Numbered from the stretch's first letter, positions 45,296 to 55,497 are shown. The stretch is DNA of 64,000 bases from Acanthosoma haemorrhoidale (GCA_930367205.1 CAKNEZ010000004.1:662001-726000); one strand, 5' to 3'. The notes: a model not told the origin generated them from the letters alone. Made by a program: numbers and translations.

Positions 45296-45307
45296 TAAAA
45301 GTTAATA
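45296..45307. repeat. 11-12 bp target-site duplication, right, of LOA element
   Basis: Copy of 39903-39914. It shows that the LOA element (39915-45295, about 5.4 kb) is a complete single insertion. Confidence 0.85.
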
Positions 45308-45399
45308 ACTTAATCTAAATTTAAATATTTTAAACCAACACCCTAAACATATATTACAAATTATAATAAAATTATAATAAAGTTTGAATTATTTTTCAG

Positions 45400-45657
45400 T
45401 CAGTCGTTAGCAACATAGTTTCATTCAGGGTCCATGCACCAAGCAGTGGGTCATTCCTGCTGGATATATTTGCTAACTCTGTAACACCTAAGGAATACTT
45501 AACGGGTGAACCCATGAAGTTCAAGAGTGTTTGTAAATTTATGATATCTTGCGAAGATTTACAGACTGTGATGGTGCCATTACCTGACTGCGCAAGTGGT
45601 GAATAGGGTCCTACCAAAGCAACAAGATTATTTGGACTAATTCCTATTACACATCAG
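45400..45657 (+). pseudogene. KY/hillarin-type gene exon with in-frame stop
   Basis: A 258-bp block (86 codons, phase 0 at both ends) between an acceptor ATTTTTCAG (ending 45399) and a donor CAG|GTAATG (45658). The plus-strand translation contains SGSFLLDIFANSVTPKEYL, then TGEPMKFKSVCKFMISCEDL, VPLPDCASGE and TRLFGLIPITHQ. From memory of the family this is a conserved domain of hillarin / kyphoscoliosis-peptidase-like cytoskeletal proteins. The call is not database-checked. TAG at 45604-45606 (codon 69) falls where a tryptophan codon TGG is expected. No other exon of the gene was found in the window, so this is a fragment or a decaying duplicate. The LOA element lies in its upstream intron. 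Confidence 0.65.
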
Positions 45658-45708
45658 GTAATGTTATTTTTACTAAGTATAACTACTGTGCATTTCAGAC
45701 TGTTGAGT

Positions 45709-45963
45709 TTAATTTATTTTAAATATATATATATTTAAATATATTCGCGATATATTCTTCTGCTTCTCCTGCTTTCCGCTCTTGTGGCGCCTTGGATTGT
45801 CTCCCTCAGTTTCCGACATACCCGACGAATCATCAGCCGACGATCCTTTGTCTGTGGGTGTTGTTCTACGCCTCTCACGAACCTTTTGGTGATGACCTCC
45901 ATAGGTTCTGCCTTTTCGGATTCCCTTATTCTGTATACTCACGGGCCCTTTCTCACCGCACAT
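45709..45963 (-). pseudogene. basic/proline-poor retroelement-like fragment
   Basis: A minus-strand frame of 84 codons, rich in K, R and S (GHHQKVRERRRTTPTDKG). It lies beside integrase and gag fragments, so it may be the basic tail of a polyprotein. No motif proves this, and the opposite strand is also open. Confidence 0.25.
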
Positions 45964-46790
45964 CAGGTAATTCGTCCAGGAATGGTCACCCGGTGAGACC
46001 GGCCCGAGGGAACCGACACAGAATACGTCACGGGAGACGGCAGCTCAGCAGAAGACCGGACGTTGGATATCGAGGACATTGAGGAGATAATAAATGATAA
46101 GAAGCACCAAATCATTGGGATCATAAGTGTCAGGGTTGCTTAAGACACCAAGTATGACATGTAAGGCCGTTGTATGGTCCTCGTGGTGTGTGGTCATCGT
46201 GAAGATATGGTCCTCACAAGGAATTACGAACCACATGATCTGTCGATCCCTGAAGGATGCGTCCACGCCGGGAAAGACGCACCACTTTTACGTGGGCACA
46301 TGCGACTATGAGGTGGACGGAGGGGATTGGGGTCGATCGCAAGTCCTTTCGCTGTACCCTGCAGGTGGAATAGGTCAATGGAAGGTTACCCTTGCCTTTC
46401 ATCAGGGCAAAACAAACCACCACGGGATCGAAGCAATCGTGCAGGCCCTCAAGCGCAGATATTTATGATGGGCTATGAAGAGCACAATCGCGAGCGTTAT
46501 TGGCGCCTGTGACACATGCCTCGCCGCAAAATATGACCGGCAACAGCCCAGAGCAATGCAAGACGTGACCCCGACTGCAGACAGATGACTGGAAGATCTA
46601 CAAGTGGATACATTCACCTGGAGGGGGTACAAGTGGGTTACCGTCATAGACAGGTTTAGCAAAATGGCAAAGCTCAAGTCATAGCAGACCCATCGGCGAA
46701 AACAGTTGTGCAGGCATTACGCACATGGTGCTAATTCTACGGCGTTCCGGAAACAATCGCCTCCGTCCATTGAACCTCGGCCGCGCTCAC
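45960..46790 (+). pseudogene. retroviral-type integrase fragment of an LTR element
   Basis: Over three frames the plus strand shows an integrase N-terminal finger (HQGKTNHHGIEAIVQALKRR, then VIGACDTC). It then shows the start of the DDE core (DTFTWRGYKWVTVIDRFSKM) and YGVPETIASVH. The third catalytic residue is not reached before the sequence changes at about 46760. Frameshifts and stops are frequent. The neighbouring gag pieces (46740-47680) lie on the opposite strand, so the fragment was inverted or belongs to another element. Confidence 0.5.
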
Positions 46791-46985
46791 GGGCTCCCTC
46801 ATCATCTCGGTGATACTATTGTATCTCGCTAAGAGTGTTCCCGTATACTGCCCGTTCGTCTGGTGGAGCTTCTTTATCTCCCGGAACATCTTGAAGATAT
46901 CCTCTTTGGGTGTCCATCTTCCCCCTCCGAACGCTTTCTTTAACTGTTATTTTACGGTACTCCATAGGGTCTCTTCGTCAGTTAA
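46740..46985 (-). pseudogene. LTR-element gag middle fragment
   Basis: In minus-strand sense it reads DLTDEETLWSTVK, then a stop, then KAFGGGRWTPKEDIFKMFRE and IKKLHQTNGQYTGTLLARYN, a typical capsid segment. It should be the continuation of the gag start at 47248-47530. The two are separated by about 260 bp of AT-rich insertion with an AATAAA in the minus sense (about 47010-47025). Confidence 0.5.
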
Positions 46986-47247
46986 ATCTTGATAAGACCA
47001 GAGGGAGTTTTTAAAAAGATTTATTTGAACTTTACAAACATAAACTATAACTGATAATAATTGTCAGAGTGACGGGCCTAGTAACAGTACAGAAAGGAAG
47101 TGGACGTGAGAGGAAAAGAGGAATGATATATAGGAAGCTGAGACTTGATAAGCTTTGCTGATGAAGTGCAATCTTGCAGATGTTGCAGCTGGCAGATGGC
47201 CTCTTTATCTGTCGGCCTGAATCATATTCAGGATACTTCGCTTCACC

Positions 47248-47679
47248 CTAAACACGAGCGCTGCTCTCAGCGTCTCCTTTGGTGATAAGGTCTTCCACTC
47301 GATTTCCTTCTTTTCGCGTCATCAGCCTGTCACCTTCCTTCCGGAAGTGGTTCAGTTTCCCGGTCTCTCCTGCAAATCTCTCCAGATCGGAGATCGATTT
47401 TCTTAAATCTTGAGCCGTAATTGCCTGAAATTTCATCCAGGCCATAGTATTGGCATGAGTGGCCACCATAGTTGTTTGGGGGAGCTTTGGTATATCCGCT
47501 GCTGCGTTGAGCACCTCTGGTCTAAGTACTCCCTCCGGCATTCCCGTAATATAAGAGAACAAAAAAAGGAGAAAAAAAAACCGAGAGACGAAATAAGAGA
47601 GAAAAAAAACGATAGCTACCCGGGTTTCGGCTCCAGTTATTTGCCACCAGGTAAAATGTGATAAAGAGAAAGAAAACAT
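47248..47679 (-). pseudogene. LTR-element leader and gag N-terminus
   Basis: The minus-strand frame becomes meaningful from MPEGVLRPEVLNAAADIP and continues with MAWMKFQAITAQDLRKSI and SDLERFAGETGKLN. A leader with GGAGCCGAAACCCGGG, which looks like a primer-binding region, precedes it. Upstream in the minus sense (47680-47825) an LTR-like stretch carries AATAAA. The frame stops at 47248, where an inserted segment interrupts gag. The first 45 or so codons of the long frame are leader, not protein. I do not recognise the family beyond LTR retrotransposon. Confidence 0.45.
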
Positions 47680-47825
47680 AAGACTAACTCCAGTTCTCGA
47701 AATAGACTGTCTTTATTTCTCTTTGTAATCTGACATATACGGGATCATGGGATGTTTACGCCCCATGATCGCATTAGTTTACAATACAGAGCTACCTCTG
47801 ACTTTAACTTTTATATATATATATA

Positions 47826-48123
47826 TGTAAGACAATTATTGAAGGTGGGGTGAATAAACTGAAATCAGTTTCTCCGTAAACAAAGTTAGCAATTGTATTC
47901 ACTATATATTATATTATAACAATTATTAATATTGATTTACACAATTTTACCTGTAAACAAAGAAACGACAATTACAGTTTCTAACTATCCATTCTCTATA
48001 CACACTATTTACATGTTCTGTTACCTCACATAACCTTCTCTATCTGATAACTGCTGCTCCAGGCAGGTAGCCAGTGGAAGCAGCTCGGCAAATTCAAATG
48101 AAAGAGAGATCACTTTCATTACA
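47826..48123 (-). repeat. Gypsy 3' LTR
   Basis: In minus-strand sense it begins TGTAATGAAAGTGATC right after the polypurine tract GAGAGGGGGA and ends TTGTCTTACA. It is 298 bp with TG...CA ends. It borders a (TA)n microsatellite (47811-47825). The matching 5' LTR is missing because pol is cut off at about 50733. Confidence 0.75.
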
Positions 48124-48216
48124 TCCCCCTCTCTGAGGTGAAAATTTTCAGTCTGTTAATATCGGAAGTAATTTTGTTATGTGAAAGAATCCAGTTTCTT
48201 GCTTTCCTCTTCCGGT

Positions 48217-50733
48217 TTATATTTTATATATTGAATTTGATATCTTTTCTGTTATTCCAAAGGGGCCAATTTTTAATTCATCTAGTTTATTCCTGTTTAA
48301 TTTGTTGCCATTTTCTATATATACTGTATCTCCTGTGTTAAATTCCCATTGTTTTCTTGATTTATCAAATATTTTCTTGTTATATTTATGAGACTTTTTT
48401 GTTCTTTCTAAGGCTAATTTACTGTCATTCATCCAGTTTTCTTTATTGTTTCCGTTTTTTAATTATTCAGGTAAAATGCTTGTATCTGTGCCATCTAATA
48501 AATACTTGGGTGGAAAACCAGTTACTGTATGTTCTGTTTCATTATATTTATCCACACATTCTTTAGCGACTGTTGTCCAGGCTCTTTTCTTCCCTTTTTC
48601 GTTCATTTTACATCTGATTTTATTGACAAGAGTTTGATTTAGTCTCTCATTTAAACCATTGGAAAAGGGTGCATTAACTGCTGTAAATATCAATCGAACC
48701 TCCTTTTCCCTTAGGAAATCTTTGAATTGTCTTGAGTTGATTCCTGGGTATTGATCTGTAAGTATTATTCCTATTTTGTCTGTTTCCAGCACATTATTTA
48801 CTAACTTGATGAAGTCAGTGGCACTCTGAGTTTTTGATGTTGAAATGAATGCATATCTTGTGAAGTGGTCAATAAGCAGGTGGAGGTATCTTATCGTTGT
48901 CCTCCAAAACCTCCAATAGTGTCGATTGACATTATTTTGAATGGTTTTATTGCTGGCCCTAGTTGTGACATTAGCCCATATTTTTCTTGCCCTCTGGATT
49001 TGTTTTTAATACATATTTCACAGGTTTAACGTACTTTTTTTAATATTTGGTGTTATATTTTTTGCTGTTTAATAAGGGCATACCCTATTCATCATTTGTT
49101 TATTTCCTATATGGCACCATTCAGAATGTATTTCTTTAATGAATTCTAAACTTAAGTTTTCAGATAAAATTATCTTTTCTTTATTTCTTACTTTTTTATA
49201 GAACACTCCATCTTTTTCTATTAATTTTGTTTTGTTGTTTTGTAATATTCTATTTTCCTCTTGATCTTTTTTAATTTCTTGTATTTTTATCAAATTAACT
49301 ATTTTTAGGATTTCTTCTTTATTTTCAATTGGTTCTAATACCGGGTTTCTGCTCAAACTATCTGCTTCGGTGTTATCCTTTCCTGGAATGTATTTAATTT
49401 CAAAATTGTATTGTGACAAATAGTAAGTTAATTCACCAAGTTCTTCATCCGTTCTTGCTATTATGTTTAAATTTTCAAATGATTTGTGATCTGAAAATAC
49501 AGTGATTTTTTTTCCAATCAACCAGTATTGCCAATATTTTAATGCCTCTTTGATTGCCAAACACTCTAAATAAATTGCTTTTTTCCTTTTTTGCGGTTCG
49601 CTTAATTTTTTTGAAAAGTATGCTACGGGCTTTTCTTTTCCATTGCTTTGCACTTGTTTCAAAACTGCACCAATACCTTCTAGAGATGCATCTGTATAAA
49701 TTCTTATTGGTAAATCATTATCAAATATTTCTAACACTGGTTGGGATCTTAGCAATTTCTTTACTTCCGCAAAGGATTTTTCACACTCTTCCGTCCATAA
49801 GAATTTTTCATTTTTCCTTTATAATTTATGCAGTGGATCTAGCAATATCGAGCTTTTTGGTATATACTCGTGATCAAAATTAATTTTTCCTAAAAATTGT
49901 CTGATGTTCTTTTGGGTTTTTGGAGTTGGAAAGTTTTTTATTGAAATTAAGTTGTCCTTTATTGGTCTTACTGTATTGTGTTGTATTATGTGTCCAAGGT
50001 ATTTTGCTGATTCTGCTACAAATGTACATTTTTTTAATTTTAATCGGAAACCTTCATTGACTATTGTTTTTATTACTTTTTCTATATGTTCTATATGTTC
50101 TGTGAATGATTTCGAAAAAATTAAGATGTCATCTATATAATTTTCTGAAAAGTCTTTTAAATTGTGCTTTCTTAAGATGTTGGATAAAATTCTTTGGAAA
50201 ATAGCTGGTGATGTATTTAAACCGTAGGGTAGGCATGTCCATTGGAAGTGCCCTTCTTGTGTGACAAATCCTGTTTTCTGTCTATCTTCAATGCGTAATG
50301 GAATTGACCAAAAAGCGGTATTTATATCTAGTGTGGTGAAGTATTTGCAGTTTCTTGTTTGTATTATTAAATCATCTATTAATGGGAATGGTTGAGCTTG
50401 TGGTATAACTAGTTTGTTGAATTCACGAAAATCTATACATAATCTTGATCGCTTGTTTTCATCTCTTTTGAATGCTAGGGTCACGGGGGCTGCGAATGGA
50501 CTATAAGACTCTTCAATTAAATCATTTTGTAATAATTTTGCCACCTGATCTTCTATTTTCTTCTTATCTGCTATAATGCATCTATACGGCCTTTTGCTGC
50601 AGAATCTGTCCACTAGTAAGTCAATTCTAGCTTCGTAATCCTTAACCGTGCCCACATCATATTTGTTCCTGCAAATACTGTACTGTACTTTTCTATCAGT
50701 CTTTCTATCGTAATCTTTCTCATATTATCTAAG
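48217..50733 (-). pseudogene. Ty3/Gypsy pol: RT, RNase H and integrase, broken
   Basis: In minus-strand order: RT (50715-49819) with LIEESYSPFAAPVTLAFK, LCIDFREFNKLVIPQ, YFTTLDINTAFWSIPL, WTCLPYGLNTSPAIFQ and catalytic YIDDILIFS. An in-frame stop after PLHKL follows at 49819. RNase H (49755-49069) has IYTDASLEGIGAVLKQ, YLECLAIKEAL, VFSDHKSF and YIPGKDNTEADSLSRN. Integrase remains (48792-48463) cover TDQYPGINSRQFKDF, APFSNGLNERLNQTL and GFPPKYLLDG. The C-terminal frame (48432-48217) has FNTGDTVYIENG and GPFGITEK. The integrase HHCC region and the first catalytic Asp are scrambled by frameshifts. Gag, protease and the 5' LTR are absent. An AT-biased composition sets it apart from the LOA element. 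Confidence 0.88.
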
Positions 50734-50734
50734 T

Positions 50735-50908
50735 CTTAGAATAAATAGTAGTCTCATAGGACAAACAAATAACACACTTTACTGTAACCCTGTTTATTAA
50801 GCACAGTGAACCTGAACCTCCACATCCGAGAGAACCTCTCACACCATACAAGTCTCGCCAATGCCAACTGTATATCAATGATAACAACATATATACAAAG
50901 AACTCTCA
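50735..50908 (-). repeat. Copia 3' LTR (partial)
   Basis: In minus-strand sense it begins TGAGAGTTCTTTG after the polypurine tract GAGAGGGGGTA. It carries AATAAA (about 50797) and runs to the edge of the Gypsy pol at about 50733. Its far end lacks a clear CA, so it may be truncated. Confidence 0.6.
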
Positions 50909-51014
50909 TACCCCCTCTCAATTTCAAGTCCATGTATAAAACACAAACAACAAATCACTTGAAATTGTACCAATTAATAAAAATAAAACAAGAGTAATAG
51001 CAAACAACAAAAAA

Positions 51015-51160
51015 TTAATTTAAACAAAGCTGAAATCTAAAAAATGAAAATTTATTGCTATTGAGTGCTTTAGTAAAAATGTCTGCTATGTTTGTAAAGT
51101 CCCATCTCTTTTGGTTGTAAATAACCACTTTGTCTCAATAGGTTTTGAAGTGGATGGGAT
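51015..51160 (-). pseudogene. Copia pol C-terminal end after internal deletion
   Basis: After the stop at 51161 the minus strand still reads KPIETKWLFTTKR and, in frame, ADIFTKALNSNKF, ending at TAA 51015-51017. These are the last codons of a Copia RNase H. The whole RT and most of RNase H have been deleted between the two. Confidence 0.65.
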
Positions 51161-54100
51161 CTATTCAACAGGTGTCCAAGTTTTGAAATCCTCATGTGCA
51201 GTCAACTCTTTCTTTATAGCATCAGTCCAACCCCTTTTTACTGCCTCCGCATAAGTTTGTGGATCATCCTCAGTTAACAGACAAAAGGCTGTATGCAGAT
51301 GAAAGTCTTTAAGGTATGAAGGAATTTTTCTTTGCCTTTCTGGTCTAATTTTCTTTCTATCACGGTTTTCTTCCTCAAATCCGTAGAACTCTTCTTCACT
51401 GTCTGAGAGTACATTCTTCTCTGTGTCTTCCCTTTCATTTTCCTCTTTGTTGTCTTCTTCATTAGATGGAACATATGCAGGTGTCTGAGAATTATTCTCC
51501 AAATAGTTAATCTGTGTCTCGTCAAACTTCACATCACGAGAAATAATTATCTCACCCTTCTCTGGGTCCCAAATCCGATATCCAGCACCAGAATAACCAA
51601 AAATTCGTCCATCCCGACCTCTAGGTTCAAGTTTGCTTCCCTTTGGCAGTTGAAGGTACCAGACTTTACATCCAAAAACCCGTTGCTTCGACAAATCGTT
51701 TTTACCATAAAACATTTCAGCAGGTGTCCGGCCATTCAGTGCGACTGTAGGGGATCGATTAAGTTGATATGCTGCGATGCGAACCGCCTCCCCCCATAGA
51801 TACGTTGGCAAATTACTGAACTTTGTTTTCACCTTATTAAGAAGTGTCAAATTCAACCTCTCCGCAGCTCCACACAGTAGAGGTGTATACCCAGCTGTAA
51901 ATTCATGTACAACACCATTAAATCGGCAAAACTCCTTAAATTTGTTTGATCGGAACTCTCCACCCCTATCAGAACGGATTCTTGATACATTGATTCCTTT
52001 ATTCTTCATCATTCTATAAAAATCCACTAATTTTTCTTCAGCATCTGGTTTTTCTTTAAGTAAATAAATGGTTGTAAAATGAGAGAAATCATCAAATATT
52101 GACAAGTAATACCTTTCGCCGTCCATTGTTCTTTCATTGACAGGTCCCCAAACATCTGTGTAAATTAGTTCGCCTATTCGTGTAGATCGTGGGTATTCTT
52201 TTCTATTAAAAGGGTGTCTTTCCGCCTTACCTTTATGACAGGAATCACATACTCTATCCGAGCATGGTAGATTCAAAAGTTGTAGTCCACGTCGATTTAA
52301 GTGCCCGAGTCTTAAATGCCACAAGTCATCCGATTTTTGGGACAGTAAACAGTCATTTCTTTTTATATTAAGTTTAAAACGGAACACAAAAAGATTGTTA
52401 CACATTTCACTAATAATTGGTTCGGGTTTCATAATCATAATGGCTAGCGAGAGTGTGTTTAAGTTGTTTTTACACTCCTCAACCAAATAAGATCTGGTCG
52501 TATAGCTTCTCAGGGCGCCAATGGCTGCCTTGCTATCCGTGAAAATTGTGATCAGTCTGTTTCTTACACCCTCCCCAATTAAGGTTTGGGTACAGACATT
52601 GATCGCCATCACTTCGGCCTGAAAGACCGAGGTGTGTCTACCTAAAGGAATAGAAATCCCAGATTCTGGTTTATCTTTCCTCCATATGCCGGCCCCTGAC
52701 CCGTTTTCTGTTAGCGAGCCGTCTGTATAGCAATTAATCCCATTACACAGTTTATGTGGTTTGGTCTTTGTGTTTTCCGCACAGTATAAAACGTCTGTGT
52801 GTTTCTTAACTTGTAGGTCAGAGTGCATTGACAGCACCTCGTCCTCATCAATTCTTCTGAACAAGTTCCCATGCCCCATGCGAGTCATGACTTTGGATCT
52901 TGTTCCTGATTTCGCAAGTCTGTAAGCCACGTTCAAGGCTTGCGCTTCTACTTCTATGTGCAGTGGATTCAAGTTCAATAAGACTTCCATTGCAGCAGTA
53001 GGAGTTGTACTCATGGCACCAGTGATCATGAGACATGAAAGCCTCTGTAATTTGCCAAGCAAAGTTTTATTTTTACTAATACTACCTCTGTGCCACCACA
53101 CCATAGAGGCATAGAGCACCATTGGTCTAACTGCTGCGGTATATAGCCAGAATAACATTCTGGGTTGTAGTCCCCAGGTCCTACCCACAGCCCTTTTACA
53201 TGCATAGAGGCATCGAAGTGCCTTCATAGTAGTATTCCTGATGTGTTTAGACCAGTCCAATTTTCTATCCAGAGTAACCCCTAGATGCTTTACCTCACTA
53301 GAAATGCTTACCTGTGTCCCCCCTATATAGGGTGGTCTAACTATAGCATTTCTTTTGTTAGTGAAGATACAGAGATTTATCTTCTGGGGATTGATTCCTA
53401 AACCATTCTTTTCACACCAATCCCTCAAAAGATCCATCGATGCGGAAAGCAACTCAGAAATGGTTTCTGAGAACTTGCCCCCTATGAGCACAGCAATGTC
53501 ATCAGCATATCCCTGTGCGTAGAACCCTGCAGAGTTTAGGTTTGTTAACAATGAGTCAACGACCAAACACCACAGTAATGGAGATAACACCCCTCCCTGT
53601 GGACATCCTCCCACTGGCTTCATCCACAGTTTGGTTTGTCCCAATTGTGATTGTAAAATCCTATTCTCTAGCATGGTGTTTATCCAGCTAGAGGCTAAGG
53701 AACTAATCCCCTTTCTTTCTAAGGCTGATGCCATAGTGTTATAGGGTGTGCGATCAAAGGCACCTTCTATATCAACAAAGATGCCTGCCATTATTTCTTT
53801 ATGAACTAGGGATCTCTCTATCCTGGAAACCAGGTGGTGGAGAGCAATTTCACAGGATTTTCCTGCCTGGTATGCGAATTGAGCGCTATGGAGCGGTCGT
53901 TCTACCAGTATTCCATCCCTAATATGTCTGTCTATGACCTTTTCCAAGGTCTTCATTAAAAATGAAGTCAGACATATTGGTCTGTAAGACTTGGGTTCGT
54001 CATAGGACTTCTTCCCAGGTTTTGGTATGTAACACACTTTTGCCATCCTCCAGCTTACTGGAATATAGCTCAGTGCCAAGCTTCCCCTTAACAAGGTAAG

Positions 54101-55495
54101 TATAAGGGGCCTAATTACTGGTAGGCCTTTTTGTAGCAAGGCTGGGAATATCCCATCAGTACCAGGTGATTTGAAAGGAGCAAAAGAATTAATTGCCCAC
54201 TCCACTCTTGCAGAATTGACAATTTTATTTGCTTCTGCCCAGTTACCCTTGTAACTAGTGTGTTCACAGTTGGTAGGGTCATTATTAATCGTATCCATCA
54301 GTCCGCAGCCAGGAAAATGTGCGCGCGCCAGGGCACCGAGGGTTCCCTCCTCAGAATCCGTATAGCCCCCTCCCACCCTGACGGAGCCCAATACTCCCCT
54401 GTCAGACTGCTTGGATAAGATCCTATTTACTCTAAACATGGAAGTTGTATCGTTTATTTCGCTACAAAATTTCTTCCACGCCCTTCTTTTAGCCTTTCTG
54501 ACTTCTTTGTGATAATCAGTGAGTGCACGTTTATAAGTGTCCCATCTGCCTGATCTTTTGGCCGCGTTAAAGAGTTTACGTGTAAGAGCTCTTAACTTGC
54601 CAAGTTCATTGTTCCACCAGGGACAGTTCCTGTTGGATCTAACATTACATACAGTGTTATTATCAGTGTATGACTTAATCATTGCCTCAGTCAATGTTGA
54701 GTTTAAATGTTCCAAATGCCAGTTGCTACTCACCACTCCAGGACAGCATTTGACCTCCTCCTCAAGCTGTGTATAGTAGGTTTCCCAGTTTGTAAGTTTG
54801 GGATTCCTATACACAGCTTCGGACGTGATGTTACCACTTAGATCAAATCTAATGTATCTATGATCTGAGCATGACTCTTCTTCAGAGACGTGCCAGCCTT
54901 TAACCCTTAGGCTTATAGTACGTGTGCTAAGGGTTATGTCAATGACCTCAGATCTGATTCTGTTGTTAAAAGTGGCAATATTGCCTCTGTTTAGAATGTC
55001 TAGGTCATTACTAGTTATGTACTCTACTAAACACTCACCTCTCTGGTTGTTGTTCTTGCTCCCCCAGAGCTGATGGTGAGCGTTCGCGTCAAGCGATGCT
55101 ATAAGCTCGCCCCTTAAGCCAGTCCCTTCCGTTAGCTTACTAAGTGCCTCGGTCGGGACTCTTTCTTCATATGGGAGGTAGACCGATGCAATCGTCAACC
55201 TCCCACCTTGATTTCCCTCGTTGAGGGCCATTTGAGCTGCTGCTAAATCTCTAGAACAATATTGCCATAGAGGCAGCATTTTAAGACTGCTCTTATGCAG
55301 GATACAGGCTCTGGCACGCTCGGGTACAGAAATAATCTCATACCCACGCATCGCCAGCCCCCCCATCCTGCCCTTATACAGGTAAGGTTCTTGTATTAGA
55401 ATAATATCAATATCCTTACCTCTCACATACTGCTGCAGAACACCACATGCTGCAATACAGTGGTGTAGATTAATTTGCAGCAGCCTCACCACCAT
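51161..55495 (-). CDS. chimeric ORF: LOA endonuclease-RT fused in frame to Copia integrase
   Basis: One open frame of 1,444 codons. Residues 1-1018 are LOA ORF2 copy 2: endonuclease, RT with YADD and RNase H acidic residues D925, E961 and D987, but without H1029 and D1039. At 52440/52441 the frame passes after NLNTLSLA into a Copia polyprotein. That part has a GAG-pre-integrase finger (WHLRLGHLNRRGL, CDSCHKGKAERHPF) and an integrase with the D-D-E triad in IYTDVWGPV, IRSDRGGEF and GAAERLNLT. It continues with AYQLNRSPTVALNGRTPAEM and stops after FKTWTPVE. The join is the boundary of the 11.9-kb tandem duplication. Differences from copy 1 are R253G, N756T and Q989K. Whether it is transcribed is unknown; an assembly error must be excluded. 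Confidence 0.85.
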   Translation of the reverse strand: MVVRLLQINLHHCIAACGVLQQYVRGKDIDIILIQEPYLYKGRMGGLAMRGYEIISVPERARACILHKSSLKMLPLWQYCSRDLAAAQMALNEGNQGGRLTIASVYLPYEERVPTEALSKLTEGTGLRGELIASLDANAHHQLWGSKNNNQRGECLVEYITSNDLDILNRGNIATFNNRIRSEVIDITLSTRTISLRVKGWHVSEEESCSDHRYIRFDLSGNITSEAVYRNPKLTNWETYYTQLEEEVKCCPGVVSSNWHLEHLNSTLTEAMIKSYTDNNTVCNVRSNRNCPWWNNELGKLRALTRKLFNAAKRSGRWDTYKRALTDYHKEVRKAKRRAWKKFCSEINDTTSMFRVNRILSKQSDRGVLGSVRVGGGYTDSEEGTLGALARAHFPGCGLMDTINNDPTNCEHTSYKGNWAEANKIVNSARVEWAINSFAPFKSPGTDGIFPALLQKGLPVIRPLILTLLRGSLALSYIPVSWRMAKVCYIPKPGKKSYDEPKSYRPICLTSFLMKTLEKVIDRHIRDGILVERPLHSAQFAYQAGKSCEIALHHLVSRIERSLVHKEIMAGIFVDIEGAFDRTPYNTMASALERKGISSLASSWINTMLENRILQSQLGQTKLWMKPVGGCPQGGVLSPLLWCLVVDSLLTNLNSAGFYAQGYADDIAVLIGGKFSETISELLSASMDLLRDWCEKNGLGINPQKINLCIFTNKRNAIVRPPYIGGTQVSISSEVKHLGVTLDRKLDWSKHIRNTTMKALRCLYACKRAVGRTWGLQPRMLFWLYTAAVRPMVLYASMVWWHRGSISKNKTLLGKLQRLSCLMITGAMSTTPTAAMEVLLNLNPLHIEVEAQALNVAYRLAKSGTRSKVMTRMGHGNLFRRIDEDEVLSMHSDLQVKKHTDVLYCAENTKTKPHKLCNGINCYTDGSLTENGSGAGIWRKDKPESGISIPLGRHTSVFQAEVMAINVCTQTLIGEGVRNRLITIFTDSKAAIGALRSYTTRSYLVEECKNNLNTLSLAIMIMKPEPIISEMCNNLFVFRFKLNIKRNDCLLSQKSDDLWHLRLGHLNRRGLQLLNLPCSDRVCDSCHKGKAERHPFNRKEYPRSTRIGELIYTDVWGPVNERTMDGERYYLSIFDDFSHFTTIYLLKEKPDAEEKLVDFYRMMKNKGINVSRIRSDRGGEFRSNKFKEFCRFNGVVHEFTAGYTPLLCGAAERLNLTLLNKVKTKFSNLPTYLWGEAVRIAAYQLNRSPTVALNGRTPAEMFYGKNDLSKQRVFGCKVWYLQLPKGSKLEPRGRDGRIFGYSGAGYRIWDPEKGEIIISRDVKFDETQINYLENNSQTPAYVPSNEEDNKEENEREDTEKNVLSDSEEEFYGFEEENRDRKKIRPERQRKIPSYLKDFHLHTAFCLLTEDDPQTYAEAVKRGWTDAIKKELTAHEDFKTWTPVE

Positions 55496-55497
55496 GA

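Larger units (their letters stand above)
40540..52440. repeat. tandem duplication, unit 1 (11,901 bp)
   Basis: From 40540 every feature reappears 11,901 bp downstream in the same order and orientation. Examples are ORF1 at 43597 and 55498, the KY exon at 45400 and 57301, and the Gypsy RT at 49819 and 61720. The left edge lies inside LOA ORF2: the base before it differs from the base before 52441. I found four substitutions (40630 G/T, 41328 T/G, 42838 T/C, 46011 A/G). Confidence 0.95.

Noticed and set aside
47535..47679. N-terminal hydrophobic extension of the 143-codon minus-strand frame as a signal peptide
   Set aside because: It is translated from the leader and primer-site region of an LTR element. 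The gag protein starts at the internal methionine of MPEGVLRPEV.
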